A DNA stretch of 64,000 nucleotides from Duganella dendranthematis (GCF_012849375.1 NZ_CP051684.1:4898001-4962000), one strand, 5' to 3'. Numbered from the stretch's first letter, positions 17,739-26,775 are shown. A program made the numbers and translations. The notes: generated by a model from the sequence alone, not told the origin.

Positions 17739-19137
17739 CCTGCGCCGCCGGCTGGTGCTGATTCACCTGGCGGCCACTGTGGCGACGGTCGGCGCGACGG
17801 CGGTGGGCGGCTGGTGGCAGTTGTCGCGCTCGGTGCGCGGACAGCTCGATTCGGCGCTGCTGGCACTGGCCGATACCGAAGTCGGCATGCTGGCCGACAC
17901 CAACGGCGCGGCCGTGCGGGTGCACGAAGCGGCGGCTGGCAGCGCGCCGCTGTCGCTGACGCGGCTGGACCGGCTGGTGCAGATCATCGATGGCAATGGC
18001 CGGGTGCTGGCACGTAGCGCCAACCTGGGCGGCGACAAGCTGCCGGCGCCGGCCCGTCTGCTGGCGCAACTAGCCGCCGGCGAGACCGCCTTCGACACCT
18101 TGCCCGACGCGCGCGAAGAGCCGCTGCGCATGGTGTCGGTGCCGGCGCTGGTCGATGGCCAGCGCTACGCGGTGCAGGTGGCGGGGTCGCTGGACGACGC
18201 CGATCACATCCTGCAATCGGCGGCGATTCTGTTCGCGGTAATGGCGACGGCCTTGCTGGCGCTGGTCGGCTGGGCCGGCGCGCGGCTGTCGCGAAAAACC
18301 TTTGTGGCGATGGAAAACATCGTCGACCAGGCGCGTAAGATTGGCGACGCCAGCCTGGACCGGCGGCTGCCGCATCCTGGCAACGATGACGAGATTGGGC
18401 ATCTGGCCGATACGCTGAACGCCATGCTGGGACGGATCGAGCAGGCCTTCGAGGTGCAGCGACGCTTCACGGCGGATGCGTCGCATGAGCTGCGTTCGCC
18501 GTTGTCGCGGCTGCGTACGGAGATCGAAATCACGCTGCGCCGGCCGCGCTCGAACGAGGAATATGTCAGCGCCTTGCGCTCCTGTCTGGCCGAAGTCGGC
18601 GGGCTGACCATGCTGGTGGAAGAACTGCTGATGCTGGCGCGGCTGGATGCCGGTCAGCAGCTGGCGCAGGTGGAATTGGCGTCGCTGTCGGCGCTGGCGC
18701 AGGAAACCATCGAGCGATTGAGCGCACCTGCCGCCGAGCGCCGCATCGAGATCCTGCTGCACGACGCGCTGCAGGAAGCGGTGCAGGTGGACCGCGCACC
18801 AGTTAGCCTGGTGCTGCGCAACCTGCTGGAAAACGCGCTGAAATTCTCGCCGGCCGACGGCCATATCATCGTGCGCCTGCAACGCGGCGCTGGGGGCGTG
18901 ACCTTGTCGGTGGAAGACCAAGGCCGCGGCATCGCCGAGCACGAACTGCCGTTCCTGTTCGAGCGTTTCTTCCGCGGCGCCGGCGCGCGCGCAGGCGAAG
19001 TGGACGGCGTCGGCCTCGGGCTGGCGCTATCGCAAGCCATCATGCAAGCGTGTGGCGGACGCATCGAAGCAGACAACGCCGCCACCGGCGGCGCGCGGTT
19101 CACGCTGATGCTGCCTCATTCGCAGCGCGCCGAGTAA
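17731..19137 (+). CDS. Sensor histidine kinase of the heavy-metal two-component system
   Basis: 468 residues from ATG 17731, preceded by GGAG at 17721-17724 and overlapping the regulator gene. N-terminal TM about 9-32, a short periplasmic sensor of about 120 residues, second TM about 160-182 (ILFAVMATALLALVGWAGA), then HAMP. The dimerisation helix carries H252 in DASHELRSPLSRLRTE. The ATP-binding domain has N-box LRNLLENALKF, G1 DQGRGI, F-box LFERFFRG and G2 GVGLGLAL. The layout is that of CzcS/CusS. I see no obvious His/Met metal cluster in the sensor loop, so the signal is inferred only from the neighbouring efflux genes. Confidence 0.93.
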   Translation: MLSLRRRLVLIHLAATVATVGATAVGGWWQLSRSVRGQLDSALLALADTEVGMLADTNGAAVRVHEAAAGSAPLSLTRLDRLVQIIDGNGRVLARSANLGGDKLPAPARLLAQLAAGETAFDTLPDAREEPLRMVSVPALVDGQRYAVQVAGSLDDADHILQSAAILFAVMATALLALVGWAGARLSRKTFVAMENIVDQARKIGDASLDRRLPHPGNDDEIGHLADTLNAMLGRIEQAFEVQRRFTADASHELRSPLSRLRTEIEITLRRPRSNEEYVSALRSCLAEVGGLTMLVEELLMLARLDAGQQLAQVELASLSALAQETIERLSAPAAERRIEILLHDALQEAVQVDRAPVSLVLRNLLENALKFSPADGHIIVRLQRGAGGVTLSVEDQGRGIAEHELPFLFERFFRGAGARAGEVDGVGLGLALSQAIMQACGGRIEADNAATGGARFTLMLPHSQRAE

Positions 19138-19211
19138 TCGCGGTGCCCAGCAGGCGTTGCCGGCGCAGTCGACTTGCGCCAGATGTCCGCCGGCCCGCTC
19201 GCGCCGCGACG

Positions 19212-20873
19212 TTACGCGTTTTGCATCGCGCTCACCAGTTGCAACGGCCGCTGGCGCTGGCGATTGGACCGGTGCATGCCCGTCTCTTGTTTCATGCTCT
19301 CGCCATCCGTCACCTTGAATACGGAGACGGCCGACACCAGGCTATGAGCCTGCTGGTTCAGGGTGTCCGCCGCGTCGGCCATCTGCTGCACCAGTGACGA
19401 GTTTTGCTGGGTGCCGCGATCAAGCGCTATGACGGTCTCGCCTATGCTGCCGATGCTGACGGTTTGCTCACGGGTCGCCGTACTGATTTCGCTGATCAGC
19501 AGCGCAACGCTTTTCACTTCCGTGACGATCTCGTTCATCGCTTCGCCGGCGCTGGAGACCAGGCCTGCCCCGGAGTCGATCATGCTCACGCTGTCGACAA
19601 TCAACTCCTTGATTTCCTTGGCCGCCTGCGCGCTCCGGTGAGCCAGCGCACGGACCTCGCTCGCCACCACCGCGAAGCCGCGTCCCTGTTCGCCGGCACG
19701 GGCCGCCTCAACGGCTGCGTTCAAGGCAAGAATGTTGGTCTGGAACGCGATGCCATCGATGACGGAAATGATGTCTTCGATTTTCCTGGAACTGGCCGTA
19801 ATGTTTTGCATCGTCGAGACGACTTGGCCAACCATGGCGCCGCCGTTTTCAGCAGCGGCACGCGCGCTCAACGCCAGGTCGCTGGCGCGCGCTGCGGTGT
19901 CGGCGTTGAGCCGGATGGTCTCGGTGATTTTCTCCATCGCGCTGGCGCTTTGCTGTAACTGCCTGGCCTGATCTTCCGTTCTGGCCGAGAGGTCTTTATT
20001 TCTGTCCGCAATCTCCGTCGAACCGGACTCGATCGTGTCGGAGGAGCCGCGCACGCTGCTGACGATGTTCGCCAGGGATTGCTGCATCTCGCCGAGCGAC
20101 GCCATCACGCTGTTCGCCGGCGCCTCCGCGGCGTGGTGCAAGGTGCTCAAGTCGCCGGAACTGACCTGGTTCGCAGCCTTGCGCAAATCTTGCGGATCGG
20201 CGCCCAGCGAGCGATGCAGGCTGCGCTTGATCAAACTCGCCAGCGCGACCGCCGTGGCCACGGCAATCAGCGACACGCACACCAGCAGCATGCGCTTGGT
20301 GCGGAATTTGTCGGCCGATTTCTGGATTTCGTGTTCTGCCGAGCTGGCAATCAATTTGGCATATTCGCCGACCGTTGCAATCAGTTTTTTCAGCAACGGC
20401 TGGCATTCCGCATTCATTTTGTCCGTGGCTTCCGCCGTTTTGCCGGTAAGCGCCAGATCGACGATCGCCAGTGCAACCGGACCATACTGCTGCTCGATAC
20501 CGACCAGTTCCTGGTACAGCTCATGCTCCCTTGCGCTTGCTGCCTTGTCCTGATCAAGCAATTTCTTGAGCAACAGCATGCGGTCCTTGACCCGCTCGTG
20601 GGCCGCCAACACAGCAGCTTTCTCCGACTCGATGTCGGCCGGCGCCTTCAACAGGATAAGATTGCGCGCCGCAATCGCCCTGGCGCTGACCGCCGAGCGC
20701 ACATCTCGGGCGACGCTGCCGCGATTGAACTCATCGCCGACAAACCCGTCGAAGTTGGATTGGGCCTGACTCAAGCTGAACACGGCCAGGGCAGAGATCA
20801 CCATAATGATGGCAACCAAGATGGAAAAAGCGATGGTTAGCTGGCGGTTAAGACGCTGCTGAAAGAAAAACAT
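19212..20873 (-). CDS. Methyl-accepting chemotaxis protein
   Basis: 553 residues from ATG 20873 ([11 protein letters not shown]), after a GGGGGTC purine stretch. TM1 about 10-32, a periplasmic four-helix-type sensor (about 33-195), TM2 about 198-218 ([18 protein letters not shown]), a HAMP-like linker, then the cytoplasmic signalling coiled coil. The hairpin tip reads [22 protein letters not shown] with [12 protein letters not shown] after it, the highly conserved CheA/CheW contact region. The C-terminal tail has no NWETF-type CheR pentapeptide. Role: transmembrane chemoreceptor; ligand unknown. It stands alone, with no che genes near it. The AT-rich stretch upstream (about 20920-20955) probably contains its promoter. 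Confidence 0.93.
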   Translation of the reverse strand: MFFFQQRLNRQLTIAFSILVAIIMVISALAVFSLSQAQSNFDGFVGDEFNRGSVARDVRSAVSARAIAARNLILLKAPADIESEKAAVLAAHERVKDRMLLLKKLLDQDKAASAREHELYQELVGIEQQYGPVALAIVDLALTGKTAEATDKMNAECQPLLKKLIATVGEYAKLIASSAEHEIQKSADKFRTKRMLLVCVSLIAVATAVALASLIKRSLHRSLGADPQDLRKAANQVSSGDLSTLHHAAEAPANSVMASLGEMQQSLANIVSSVRGSSDTIESGSTEIADRNKDLSARTEDQARQLQQSASAMEKITETIRLNADTAARASDLALSARAAAENGGAMVGQVVSTMQNITASSRKIEDIISVIDGIAFQTNILALNAAVEAARAGEQGRGFAVVASEVRALAHRSAQAAKEIKELIVDSVSMIDSGAGLVSSAGEAMNEIVTEVKSVALLISEISTATREQTVSIGSIGETVIALDRGTQQNSSLVQQMADAADTLNQQAHSLVSAVSVFKVTDGESMKQETGMHRSNRQRQRPLQLVSAMQNA

Positions 20874-21252
20874 GATGACCCCCGAATAAAATAGACTGCG
20901 ATCCGAAACGCTGACGGCCGCGTGCAATAAACATTAAAAATTTGACAAGAAGTCAGCGCGACGTGGCGCTCGGCGGCCCCGCATGCAATAGATGGCGATG
21001 CGGGTGATAGGACTTGGCTGCGATTGCGGTAGGTGGCGGACGCAGCAGTTGTTACGGGAGAAAGGTCAGCGCAGGCATCGGGCGTTGATCATGTCGGGAG
21101 CTTATCATAATTACCCGTAGGAAAGTTGCCCTTTGACATCCTGAAGGTGGGAGATGTTGTAAAAACGCCGGACAAAAGCGGTTCACAGTGGCGCGACTGG
21201 CTGGTAAAAAAAATGCCCGCGTTATGCGGGCATTGTCTTGACGCAGGGGGGC
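20874..21252. other. Intergenic stretch without a supported gene
   Basis: 379 bases between the chemoreceptor start and the sugar transporter stop. The left part is AT-rich and probably promoter DNA for the chemoreceptor. The middle has no ORF with codon use or motifs that I would call a gene. The right end holds the transporter terminator at 21206-21234. Confidence 0.6.
21206..21234 (-). terminator. Intrinsic terminator of the sugar MFS transporter gene
   Basis: On the minus strand a 9-bp perfect stem (AATGCCCGC / GCGGGCATT, 5-base loop) is followed by a run of seven T residues (A-run at 21206-21212 on the plus strand). It lies 19 bases after the transporter stop. Confidence 0.85.
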
Positions 21253-22563
21253 TTAGCCGACTTTTGCTTCCGGGAAGGCGTTGGTTGCTTTCGAACCCCA
21301 CAGCGCGTAGAACAGCACGTACAGTTCGCATGCCGCCGTCAGCAGGAACGACAGTTGCAGGCCGACGGTGTCGGCCAGCCAGCCTTGCACCACCACCAGC
21401 GCGCCACCGGCGATCGCCATGATCAGCAGGCCGGCGCCTTCTTCGGTCATCGGTCCCAATCCCTTGATGCCGAGCGTGAAGATGGTCGGGAACATCACCG
21501 AGTGGAACAGGCCGACCGAAATCAGCGCCCACATGGCGACGCTGCCGGTACCCAGCGCCGCGATCATCATAACGACGAAGGCGCCAATCGCGCAGAACGC
21601 CAGCACGCGCTCGGCGGTGGTCTTGTTCATCGCCCAGGCGCCGACGAAGCGGCCAACCAGCATGCCGCCCCACAGCAGGAACAGGTAGTGCGCGCCTTGC
21701 TCATGCGACAGGCCGCCGATTTCCGGCTGGCCGGTGAAGTTGATGAACAGGTTGGCCACGCCGATTTCGGCGATCAGGTAGATGAAGATGGCCGGAATGC
21801 CGAACACCAGGTTGCGGTGCTTCCACAGCGACAGTTTCTCGCGCTCGGTATCGGACACGCGGCTGGTGGCGCCGTGGTGCATCTTCGGCATCGGGAAGCG
21901 GGAAATCACCAGCGCAAGGATCACCAGCACGCCGGCCACGATCAGGTACGGCAGCTGCACGGCCTGGGCGTCGGCCAGCTTTTCAGCCTGGGTCAGCACG
22001 TGGCCGGCTTCGGCGGTGCCGGAAGCCGAGCGGCCCAGAATCAGGTAGGCGCCGAACAGCGGCGCCAGCGTCGCACCCAGCGAGTTGAACGCCTGCACCA
22101 GGTTCAAGCGCGACGATGCCGTCTCCGGCGAGCCCAGCACGGCAACGTAAGGATTGGCCGACACTTGCAGCAAGGTGATGCCGCAGGCGATCACGAACAG
22201 CGCGCACAGCGTTACGCCATATGACGGCAGCCGCGCGGCCGGAATCATCAGCAGGGCGCCGACCGCCATCATGCCCAGGCCGAACACCATGGATTTCTGG
22301 TAGCCGATGCGCTCGATCAGGCGGGCCGATGGGATCGAGGCGAAGAAGTAGGCGATGAACCAGACCGATTCGATCAGCGTGGTCTGGGTGTAGTTCAGGT
22401 CGAACACGCTGCGCAGGTGCGGCAGCAGGGTGTTGTTGATGACGGTGATGAAGCCCCAGGTGAAGAACAGGCTGGTCAACAGGGACAGGACAGCGCGCGG
22501 GCTGGCGCCCGGGCTGGTCTGCGGTGCGGCGGAAACGGCAGCGGTGGTGAGTGGTGCGGGCAT
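21253..22563 (-). CDS. Sugar MFS transporter, FucP/GluP family
   Basis: 436 residues starting MPAPLTTAAV. About 12 hydrophobic segments can be counted. Family landmarks are FFTWGFITVINNTLLPHL in TM1, SVWFIAYFFASIPSARLIERIGYQKSM, QVSANPYVAVLGSPETASSRLNLVQAFNSLGATLAPLFGAYL, and IYLIAEIGVANLF in the second half. These match proton-coupled fucose and glucose/galactose symporters. Role: inner-membrane uptake of a hexose or deoxyhexose; the exact sugar cannot be read from sequence. It lies 101 bases downstream of a LysR gene on the same strand, but no sugar catabolic genes are adjacent. A clear terminator follows. Confidence 0.93.
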   Translation of the reverse strand: MPAPLTTAAVSAAPQTSPGASPRAVLSLLTSLFFTWGFITVINNTLLPHLRSVFDLNYTQTTLIESVWFIAYFFASIPSARLIERIGYQKSMVFGLGMMAVGALLMIPAARLPSYGVTLCALFVIACGITLLQVSANPYVAVLGSPETASSRLNLVQAFNSLGATLAPLFGAYLILGRSASGTAEAGHVLTQAEKLADAQAVQLPYLIVAGVLVILALVISRFPMPKMHHGATSRVSDTEREKLSLWKHRNLVFGIPAIFIYLIAEIGVANLFINFTGQPEIGGLSHEQGAHYLFLLWGGMLVGRFVGAWAMNKTTAERVLAFCAIGAFVVMMIAALGTGSVAMWALISVGLFHSVMFPTIFTLGIKGLGPMTEEGAGLLIMAIAGGALVVVQGWLADTVGLQLSFLLTAACELYVLFYALWGSKATNAFPEAKVG

Positions 22564-22664
22564 GGATGTCTCTAGAAGTTTTCTTAACCTCGTATGCTAT
22601 CGCAGGGTGCGTATGTTCTCCAATGCCAAAAAAATCATTAGCAATACCATTTGGGTATAGCAGT

Positions 22665-23573
22665 TCAGGTTAAGTTGCTCAGGAGGAACTCCACGAAGGT
22701 GCGCACCCGCAGCGACAGGTGGCGTGCGTGCGGATACAGCAGGATGAACGGGCGCGAGGTGCCGCCGTGCTGCGGCAGCAGTTCAACCAGCGCGCCGCTG
22801 GCCAGGTCTTGTTCGACGATGAAACGGTAGGTTTGCACCACGCCGGCGCCGCCGCGCGCCAAGGTGACGATGCCGAGCACATCTTCCGAGCAACACAGGC
22901 CGCCTTCGGTCACCACATCGACCTGTTGGCCGTCCTGCATGAACGGCCACGGAATGCGCTTGCCGGTGCTGGGCAAGTCGAATTGCAGGCATTCGTGCCG
23001 GCTCAAATCGGCCAGCGAGGCCGGCGTGCCGGCGCGCTTGAGGTAGGTGGGGGCGGCCACCAGCACCAGTTCGGCGTCCTCCAGCTTGCGGGCGATCAGG
23101 TTGGAATCGGCCGGCGCGCGGCCGCGGATCGCCAGGTCGTAGCCTTCGTCGGCGAAGTCGATGTTGCGGTTGCTGACGTGGATGTCGATCGTCACTTCCG
23201 GATAGGTGCGGCGAAATTCGCCCAGCAGCGGTAGCAGCCGGTAGTGCGCATACGGCGTCGGCGCGCTGATGCGCAGCGGGCCAGACGGCTGGACCTGGGC
23301 GCCGGTGATCTGCCGTTCGGCCTCGGTCAGCTGCGACAGCGCCTGGCGACATTGCTCGAAGTAGACGCGACCGCCATCGGTCAGGCGGATCTGGCGCGTA
23401 GTGCGGACGAACAGGCGCACGCCGAGGCGTTCCTCCAGCCGTGACACGGAACGGCTGACGGCGGCCGGCGTGACCCCGGCGGCGGTAGCGGCGGCGGTAA
23501 AGCTGGACAGCTCGGCGGCCAGGCAGAACAGCTCTATGCTGCCCAGCAGCACATCATCGAATTGGCGTTTCAT
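22665..23573 (-). CDS. LysR-family regulator divergent from the SDR-tautomerase-DsbA operon
   Basis: 302 residues starting MKRQFDDVLLGSIELFCLAAEL. The N-terminal winged helix-turn-helix (about 10-68) contains SFTAAATAAGVTPAAVSRSVSRLEERLGVRLFVRTTR. The effector-binding domain (about 95-295) has PSGPLRISAPTPYAHYRLLPLL and NIDFADEGYDLAIRGR, typical of the CrgA/DsdC-like group that often controls a divergent oxidoreductase. The divergent SDR operon starts 108 bases away and is the likely target. The start lacks a clear ribosome site. Confidence 0.93.
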   Translation of the reverse strand: MKRQFDDVLLGSIELFCLAAELSSFTAAATAAGVTPAAVSRSVSRLEERLGVRLFVRTTRQIRLTDGGRVYFEQCRQALSQLTEAERQITGAQVQPSGPLRISAPTPYAHYRLLPLLGEFRRTYPEVTIDIHVSNRNIDFADEGYDLAIRGRAPADSNLIARKLEDAELVLVAAPTYLKRAGTPASLADLSRHECLQFDLPSTGKRIPWPFMQDGQQVDVVTEGGLCCSEDVLGIVTLARGGAGVVQTYRFIVEQDLASGALVELLPQHGGTSRPFILLYPHARHLSLRVRTFVEFLLSNLT

Positions 23574-23623
23574 AGCGGTTTATTGATTACATGATGTATC
23601 TATTGTCTTGTGTTTCCATGTCT

Positions 23624-23651
23624 TTATCAAGGTTCTGCGCAAAAGTATAGT
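23624..23651 (+). promoter_or_regulatory. Candidate sigma-70 promoter of the SDR operon
   Basis: TTATCA (23624-23629) and TATAGT (23646-23651) are separated by 16 bases and lie about 30 bases before the SDR start, in an AT-rich gap within high-GC DNA. Prediction by eye only. Confidence 0.4.
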
Positions 23652-23681
23652 TTGCTCACACCAACCTTGAAAGGAAACATC

Positions 23682-24416
23682 ATGAACAAGACAGTCATCG
23701 TTACCGGCGCATCGAGCGGGATCGGCTTTGCCGTCGCCGAGGCTTATCTGCAACGCGGCTACAACGTGGTCGGCAACGCGCGCACCATCGATCGCCTGAA
23801 ACAGGCGTCGGACAAGCTGGGCAATCCCGCCAACTTTTTGCTGGTGCCGGGCGATATCGCTTTGCCCGCCACGGCCAAGGCTTTGTTCGAGCGCGCCGTG
23901 GCGGCGTTCGGCAAGGTGGATATCCTGATCAATAACGCCGGCATCTTCATCGCCAAGCCGACCACCGACTACACCGAGCAGGAACTGGACGAGCTGCTCA
24001 ACACCAATCTGAAGGGTGTGTTCTTCCCGACCCAGCAGGCGGCTGCGCACATGAGCGCGAATAAATCCGGCCACATCGTCAACATCACCGCCGCCATTGC
24101 GATGCAGCCGAACGTCAAAGTGCCGGCGCTGCTGCCGGTGCTGATCAAAGGCGGCCTGAACAACGCCACCCGTGCGCTGGCGATTGAACTGGCGGCGTCC
24201 AACATCAAGGTCAACGCAGTGGCGCCCGGCATCATTGCCACGCCGATGCACAGCCAGGACGACGCTACCCAGGCGTTCTACCGCACCCTGGCGCCAACCG
24301 GCCAGACCGGCGTGACGCAGGATGTGGTCAACGCTGTGCTGTACCTGACCGAATCCAACTTCACAACCGGCACCATTTTGCCGGTCGATGGCGGCGGCAG
24401 CGCCGGCACCTGGTAA
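23682..24416 (+). CDS. SDR-fold protein lacking the catalytic Ser and Tyr
   Basis: 244 residues from ATG 23682, after GAAAGGA. The Rossmann NAD(P) motif TGASSGIG (8-15), NNAG (84-87) and the VNAVAPGIIATPM segment are those of a classical short-chain dehydrogenase. The catalytic region is not: in VNITAAIAMQPNV and VPALLPVLIKGG the lysine is kept (K156), but the Tyr position is Pro152 and the Ser position is Ala137 or Ala138. I infer either a non-canonical mechanism or a binding/regulatory role. The clean frame and intact surroundings argue against decay. It is first in an operon with a tautomerase (19-base gap) and a DsbA-like protein, divergent from LysR. Confidence 0.88.
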   Translation: MNKTVIVTGASSGIGFAVAEAYLQRGYNVVGNARTIDRLKQASDKLGNPANFLLVPGDIALPATAKALFERAVAAFGKVDILINNAGIFIAKPTTDYTEQELDELLNTNLKGVFFPTQQAAAHMSANKSGHIVNITAAIAMQPNVKVPALLPVLIKGGLNNATRALAIELAASNIKVNAVAPGIIATPMHSQDDATQAFYRTLAPTGQTGVTQDVVNAVLYLTESNFTTGTILPVDGGGSAGTW

Positions 24417-24435
24417 TCATTCAAGGAGAATCACC

Positions 24436-24648
24436 ATGCCATACGTAAATATCCGCGTCACCAATGAAGGCGTGTCGGCCGCGCAGAAGCAGCAACTGAT
24501 CGAAGGCGCGACCGACCTGCTGCAACGCGTGCTGAACAAGGACCCGGCCACAACCTTCGTTATCATCGACGAAGTGGAGACCGACAACTGGGGCGTCAAT
24601 CGCGAAAACATCACCACGCGCCGACAACGCGAGAAAGCGACCAAATGA
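24436..24648 (+). CDS. 4-Oxalocrotonate tautomerase-family protein (copy 1)
   Basis: 70 residues from ATG 24436 after AAGGAGA; the ORF continues upstream but family members start at this Met. MPYVNIRVTNEG gives the N-terminal proline that acts as catalytic base after Met removal. VIIDEVETDNWGV matches the family active-site loop, with Trp near residue 52. Small subunits of this type form oligomers and tautomerise keto-enol or dehalogenate small acids; the substrate here is unknown. The stop overlaps the next start as ATGA, so it is translationally coupled to the DsbA-like gene. A close paralogue lies inverted at 27659-27880. Confidence 0.92.
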   Translation: MPYVNIRVTNEGVSAAQKQQLIEGATDLLQRVLNKDPATTFVIIDEVETDNWGVNRENITTRRQREKATK

Positions 24649-25265
24649 AGCTTCTGTACGTGGGCGATCCCATGTGCTCGTGGTGCTATGGCTTCGGCAA
24701 GGAAATGACCGCGCTGATGACCCTGCACCCCGGGCTGGAACTGGAGATCATCGTCGGCGGCGTGCGCGCCGGCGCCACCGACCTGCTGGACCAGGCGGGC
24801 AAGGAGTTCCGCCTTGGCCACTGGGAGCGGGTGGAGGCGCAGAGCGGTTTGCCGTTCAACCGAGCGGCGCTGATGGCGCGCGAGAACTTCGTCTACGACA
24901 CCGAACCGATCTGCCGCGCGGTCGTCACGGGGCGCAAGCTGGCGCCGGCGGCCGATCTGCTGGCCGTGTTCCGCGCCTTGCAGCAGGCCTTCTACGTGGA
25001 GGGGCTGGACACCACCGACGGCCGCGTGCTGTCGGCGGTGGTGGCGGCGCAGCTGCAACTGGATGTCGGCGCCGTGCTGGGCATGTGGCAGCACGCCGAC
25101 ACCATCGCCCAAACCCAAGCCGACTTCAGCCGCGCTCGCGCGCTGGGTGTGCGCAGCTTCCCGGCGCTGCTGTTGGACAAAGGCGGTGAGATCGTCGAAG
25201 TCAGCGGCGGGTATGCGAAGGTGGAGCAGCTAAACCATCGGCTGCGTCAGATAATGGCGGTCTGA
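24645..25265 (+). CDS. DsbA-family (FrnE-like) thioredoxin-fold protein
   Basis: 206 residues. The thioredoxin-fold start KLLYVGDPMCSWCYGFGKE has the redox pair C11 and C14 (CSWC). The helical insert and the closing segment ALGVRSFPALLLDKGGEIVEVSGGY, with its cis-proline (SFP), match the DsbA/2-hydroxychromene-carboxylate isomerase group. There is no signal peptide, so it is cytoplasmic. Last gene of the SDR-tautomerase-DsbA operon. Its role there (thiol redox or glutathione-linked isomerisation of a reactive compound) is inference. Confidence 0.9.
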   Translation: MKLLYVGDPMCSWCYGFGKEMTALMTLHPGLELEIIVGGVRAGATDLLDQAGKEFRLGHWERVEAQSGLPFNRAALMARENFVYDTEPICRAVVTGRKLAPAADLLAVFRALQQAFYVEGLDTTDGRVLSAVVAAQLQLDVGAVLGMWQHADTIAQTQADFSRARALGVRSFPALLLDKGGEIVEVSGGYAKVEQLNHRLRQIMAV

Positions 25266-25288
25266 AAAGAACGATTAATGCGTGGAGA

Positions 25289-25314
25289 GGCTGTGCGCTG
25301 GCAAGCGCGCAGCC
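25289..25314 (+). terminator. Hairpin after the DsbA-like gene
   Basis: A 10-bp stem (GGCTGTGCGC / GCGCGCAGCC, one G-U pair) with loop TGGCAA lies 23 bases after the DsbA-like stop. No T-run follows, so termination is plausible but not proven. Confidence 0.45.
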
Positions 25315-25496
25315 GAGAAGGTAGGTCACAGTGAAGCCAAGTCGTCATAAAGCCTGCGCCTCTTCGTCGGCCAGATGATATTCTTGGTCATGGTAATTAG
25401 TTCTATCGGTGGGTCATGCAATTGAACGATAGTGCCAGGGCATAAGGAGCGGTGAAACATCGGTTCCAGTAAAATCAAAGTGGTTTTGTCCGAAAC

Positions 25497-25509
25497 CGGC
25501 CAGAAGCCG
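25497..25509. repeat. Island boundary motif, copy 1 (11 of 13)
   Basis: CGGCCAGAAGCCG, a variant of CGGCCAAAAGCGG, lies 43 bases before the first small gene of the island. Confidence 0.4.
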
Positions 25510-25552
25510 CCGGTCATCAGCGGCGTTTTTATATAAATTTGTAGGAAAAGAG

Positions 25553-25825
25553 ATGAAGCGGGTTCTGCCCCATATTGAAATCGGACTGCACAACGATGAG
25601 CATGTCGTCGTCGTTGTGGGCGATTATGAGTTGGCTGACTTCATCGAAGACTACCTATGCGAGGAATGCGACTTACCCTACGATTACCGGACTACAGTCG
25701 AACGGCTTGGAGGAGAAATTATCACCTTACATTTCCCTGCATCGGCGTTATTGCAGGAAATTAGAGATAGCCTTACCAAGTTGTCCTCAGACGAAATTGA
25801 GGACATCTATCGCCTCAACAACTAA
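25553..25825 (+). CDS. Hypothetical protein, acidic, 90 residues
   Basis: I do not recognise a family. ATG 25553 (MKRVLPHIEIGLHNDEHVVVVV) follows AGGAAAAGAG, a good ribosome site. The protein is acidic and soluble-looking: a beta-type N-terminal half with Val-rich strands, a CEEC pair near 35-38, and a helical C-terminus (ALLQEIRDSLTKLSSDEIEDIYRL). The size and setting (a run of small single genes in lower-GC DNA) resemble immunity or orphan accessory genes, but nothing in the sequence proves that. Followed 19 bases later by a CGGCCAAAAGCGG motif. Confidence 0.6.
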   Translation: MKRVLPHIEIGLHNDEHVVVVVGDYELADFIEDYLCEECDLPYDYRTTVERLGGEIITLHFPASALLQEIRDSLTKLSSDEIEDIYRLNN

Positions 25826-25844
25826 GCTTGAACATGGCGCGTAA

Positions 25845-25857
25845 CGGCCAAAAGCGG
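25845..25857. repeat. Island boundary motif, copy 2 (exact)
   Basis: CGGCCAAAAGCGG, 19 bases after the stop of the 90-residue gene. Identical to the copy at 26776. Confidence 0.55.
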
Positions 25858-25881
25858 TCCGTCAAAAACGAAAGACAATTA

Positions 25882-26386
25882 ATGCTGAGCCTGGAAGATA
25901 AAAAGTGGCGAGAGCTTCACGGTGGCTACAGAGTTCCATACGATGTGTCGGTAGCATTGCGGTCGATGCGAGAAGGAATCGATGTATGGGATGAACTGTG
26001 GAATGAGCTTCACCATCAAGGTGACGTGATATGGCCTCTTACGCGGCAGTGCCTCAGTTGGTGGGTATCGTAAGTAAGGCACAGGGCGCGATTGGAATTT
26101 TTACGGATTACTGGCGACCATCGAGGTAGCGCGCCATCGGGAAGGTAATCCGCCAGTACCCGATTGGTTGAAAGCCGATTACGATGGTGCGTGGGCACAA
26201 GCAGCCGCCTTAGCTTTGGCTGACATCGGTTCAAAAATCGACAGTCCAACTACGAGAGCCATTCTCAGTGTGCTCGCTCTGACAAGGGGCGAGTTAAAAC
26301 TCGGAGCCATGCTTTCCGGCCTGGATGAATCCGAACTAGATGAATGGCTTGACGAACGACTGGCTTGGTCCGAATTGTATGAATAA
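25882..26386 (+). pseudogene. Frameshifted remnant of a conserved ELHHQGDV/SYAAVP-type hypothetical gene
   Basis: Three consecutive reading frames together rebuild one protein. Frame 1 (25882-26028) gives MLSLEDKKWRELHGGYRVPY and WDELWNELHHQGDV. A second frame (about 26034-26100) gives ASYAAVPQLVGIVSKAQGAI. A third (26105-26386) gives LLATIEVARHREGNPPVPDW, ALALADIG and KLGAMLSGLDESELDEW. From memory, intact relatives read through as one protein of roughly 170 residues. So there are frame breaks near 26029 and near 26101. An upstream ATG at 25834 is in frame with the first part. Either the gene is dead or the sequence has two indel errors. Function of the family is unknown to me. Confidence 0.75.
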
Positions 26387-26395
26387 TTCGGCTCT

Positions 26396-26408
26396 CGGCC
26401 ATTAGCGG
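26396..26408. repeat. Island boundary motif, copy 3 (11 of 13)
   Basis: CGGCCATTAGCGG, a two-base variant of the motif, 9 bases after the end of the frameshifted remnant. Confidence 0.45.
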
Positions 26409-26441
26409 CCCGCCACGCCGAGCGATTGATTTTTAGGAGTT

Positions 26442-26774
26442 GTGTTGAATCTGTTCATTCGTGCGTATGCCAGTTGTGGCAGTTTGGAAAACGCTAAAGA
26501 AATCTCCGATGCAATTCGACTGGTGTTGTTTCAGTTTGACCCGGTAGATTTTTCAGAACCGAAGCCATATTGGAAAATGCCTGAGCTTTTCGAATTCTCG
26601 TTCAACCTTAGCCCAGCGAGCGAGACTTCGTTTCTTGAGGTAATTAAGTCATGTGGCGCAGGCTGGCTACACCTTGGGAATGGGCAAGATAGGTCTTCGG
26701 TATGGAATCGAGTAGAAGGCTATTCTTTCTTAACGCCGTCCGTCGCCTGGGCTGAGCTGGCACTAATTCCGTAA
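26442..26774 (+). CDS. Hypothetical protein, 110 residues
   Basis: No family recognised with confidence. AGGAG at 26435-26439 precedes two possible starts, GTG 26442 and TTG 26445; the spacing slightly favours TTG. The sequence is soluble, with a helical N-terminus (SLENAKEISDAIRLVLFQ) and a C-terminal segment rich in aromatic residues (GWLHLGNG, SSVWNRVEGYSFLTPSVAWAELALI). Size and location in the island are compatible with an immunity-type protein, which is inference only. The stop is followed one base later by an exact CGGCCAAAAGCGG motif. Confidence 0.6.
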   Translation: MLNLFIRAYASCGSLENAKEISDAIRLVLFQFDPVDFSEPKPYWKMPELFEFSFNLSPASETSFLEVIKSCGAGWLHLGNGQDRSSVWNRVEGYSFLTPSVAWAELALIP

Positions 26775-26775
26775 T

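Noticed and set aside
25326..25517. 63-residue ORF on the minus strand in the island
   Set aside because: It has no ribosome site, overlaps the repeat motif at 25497, and matches no family I know; too weak to call, though it sits in a 287-base gap otherwise without a gene.
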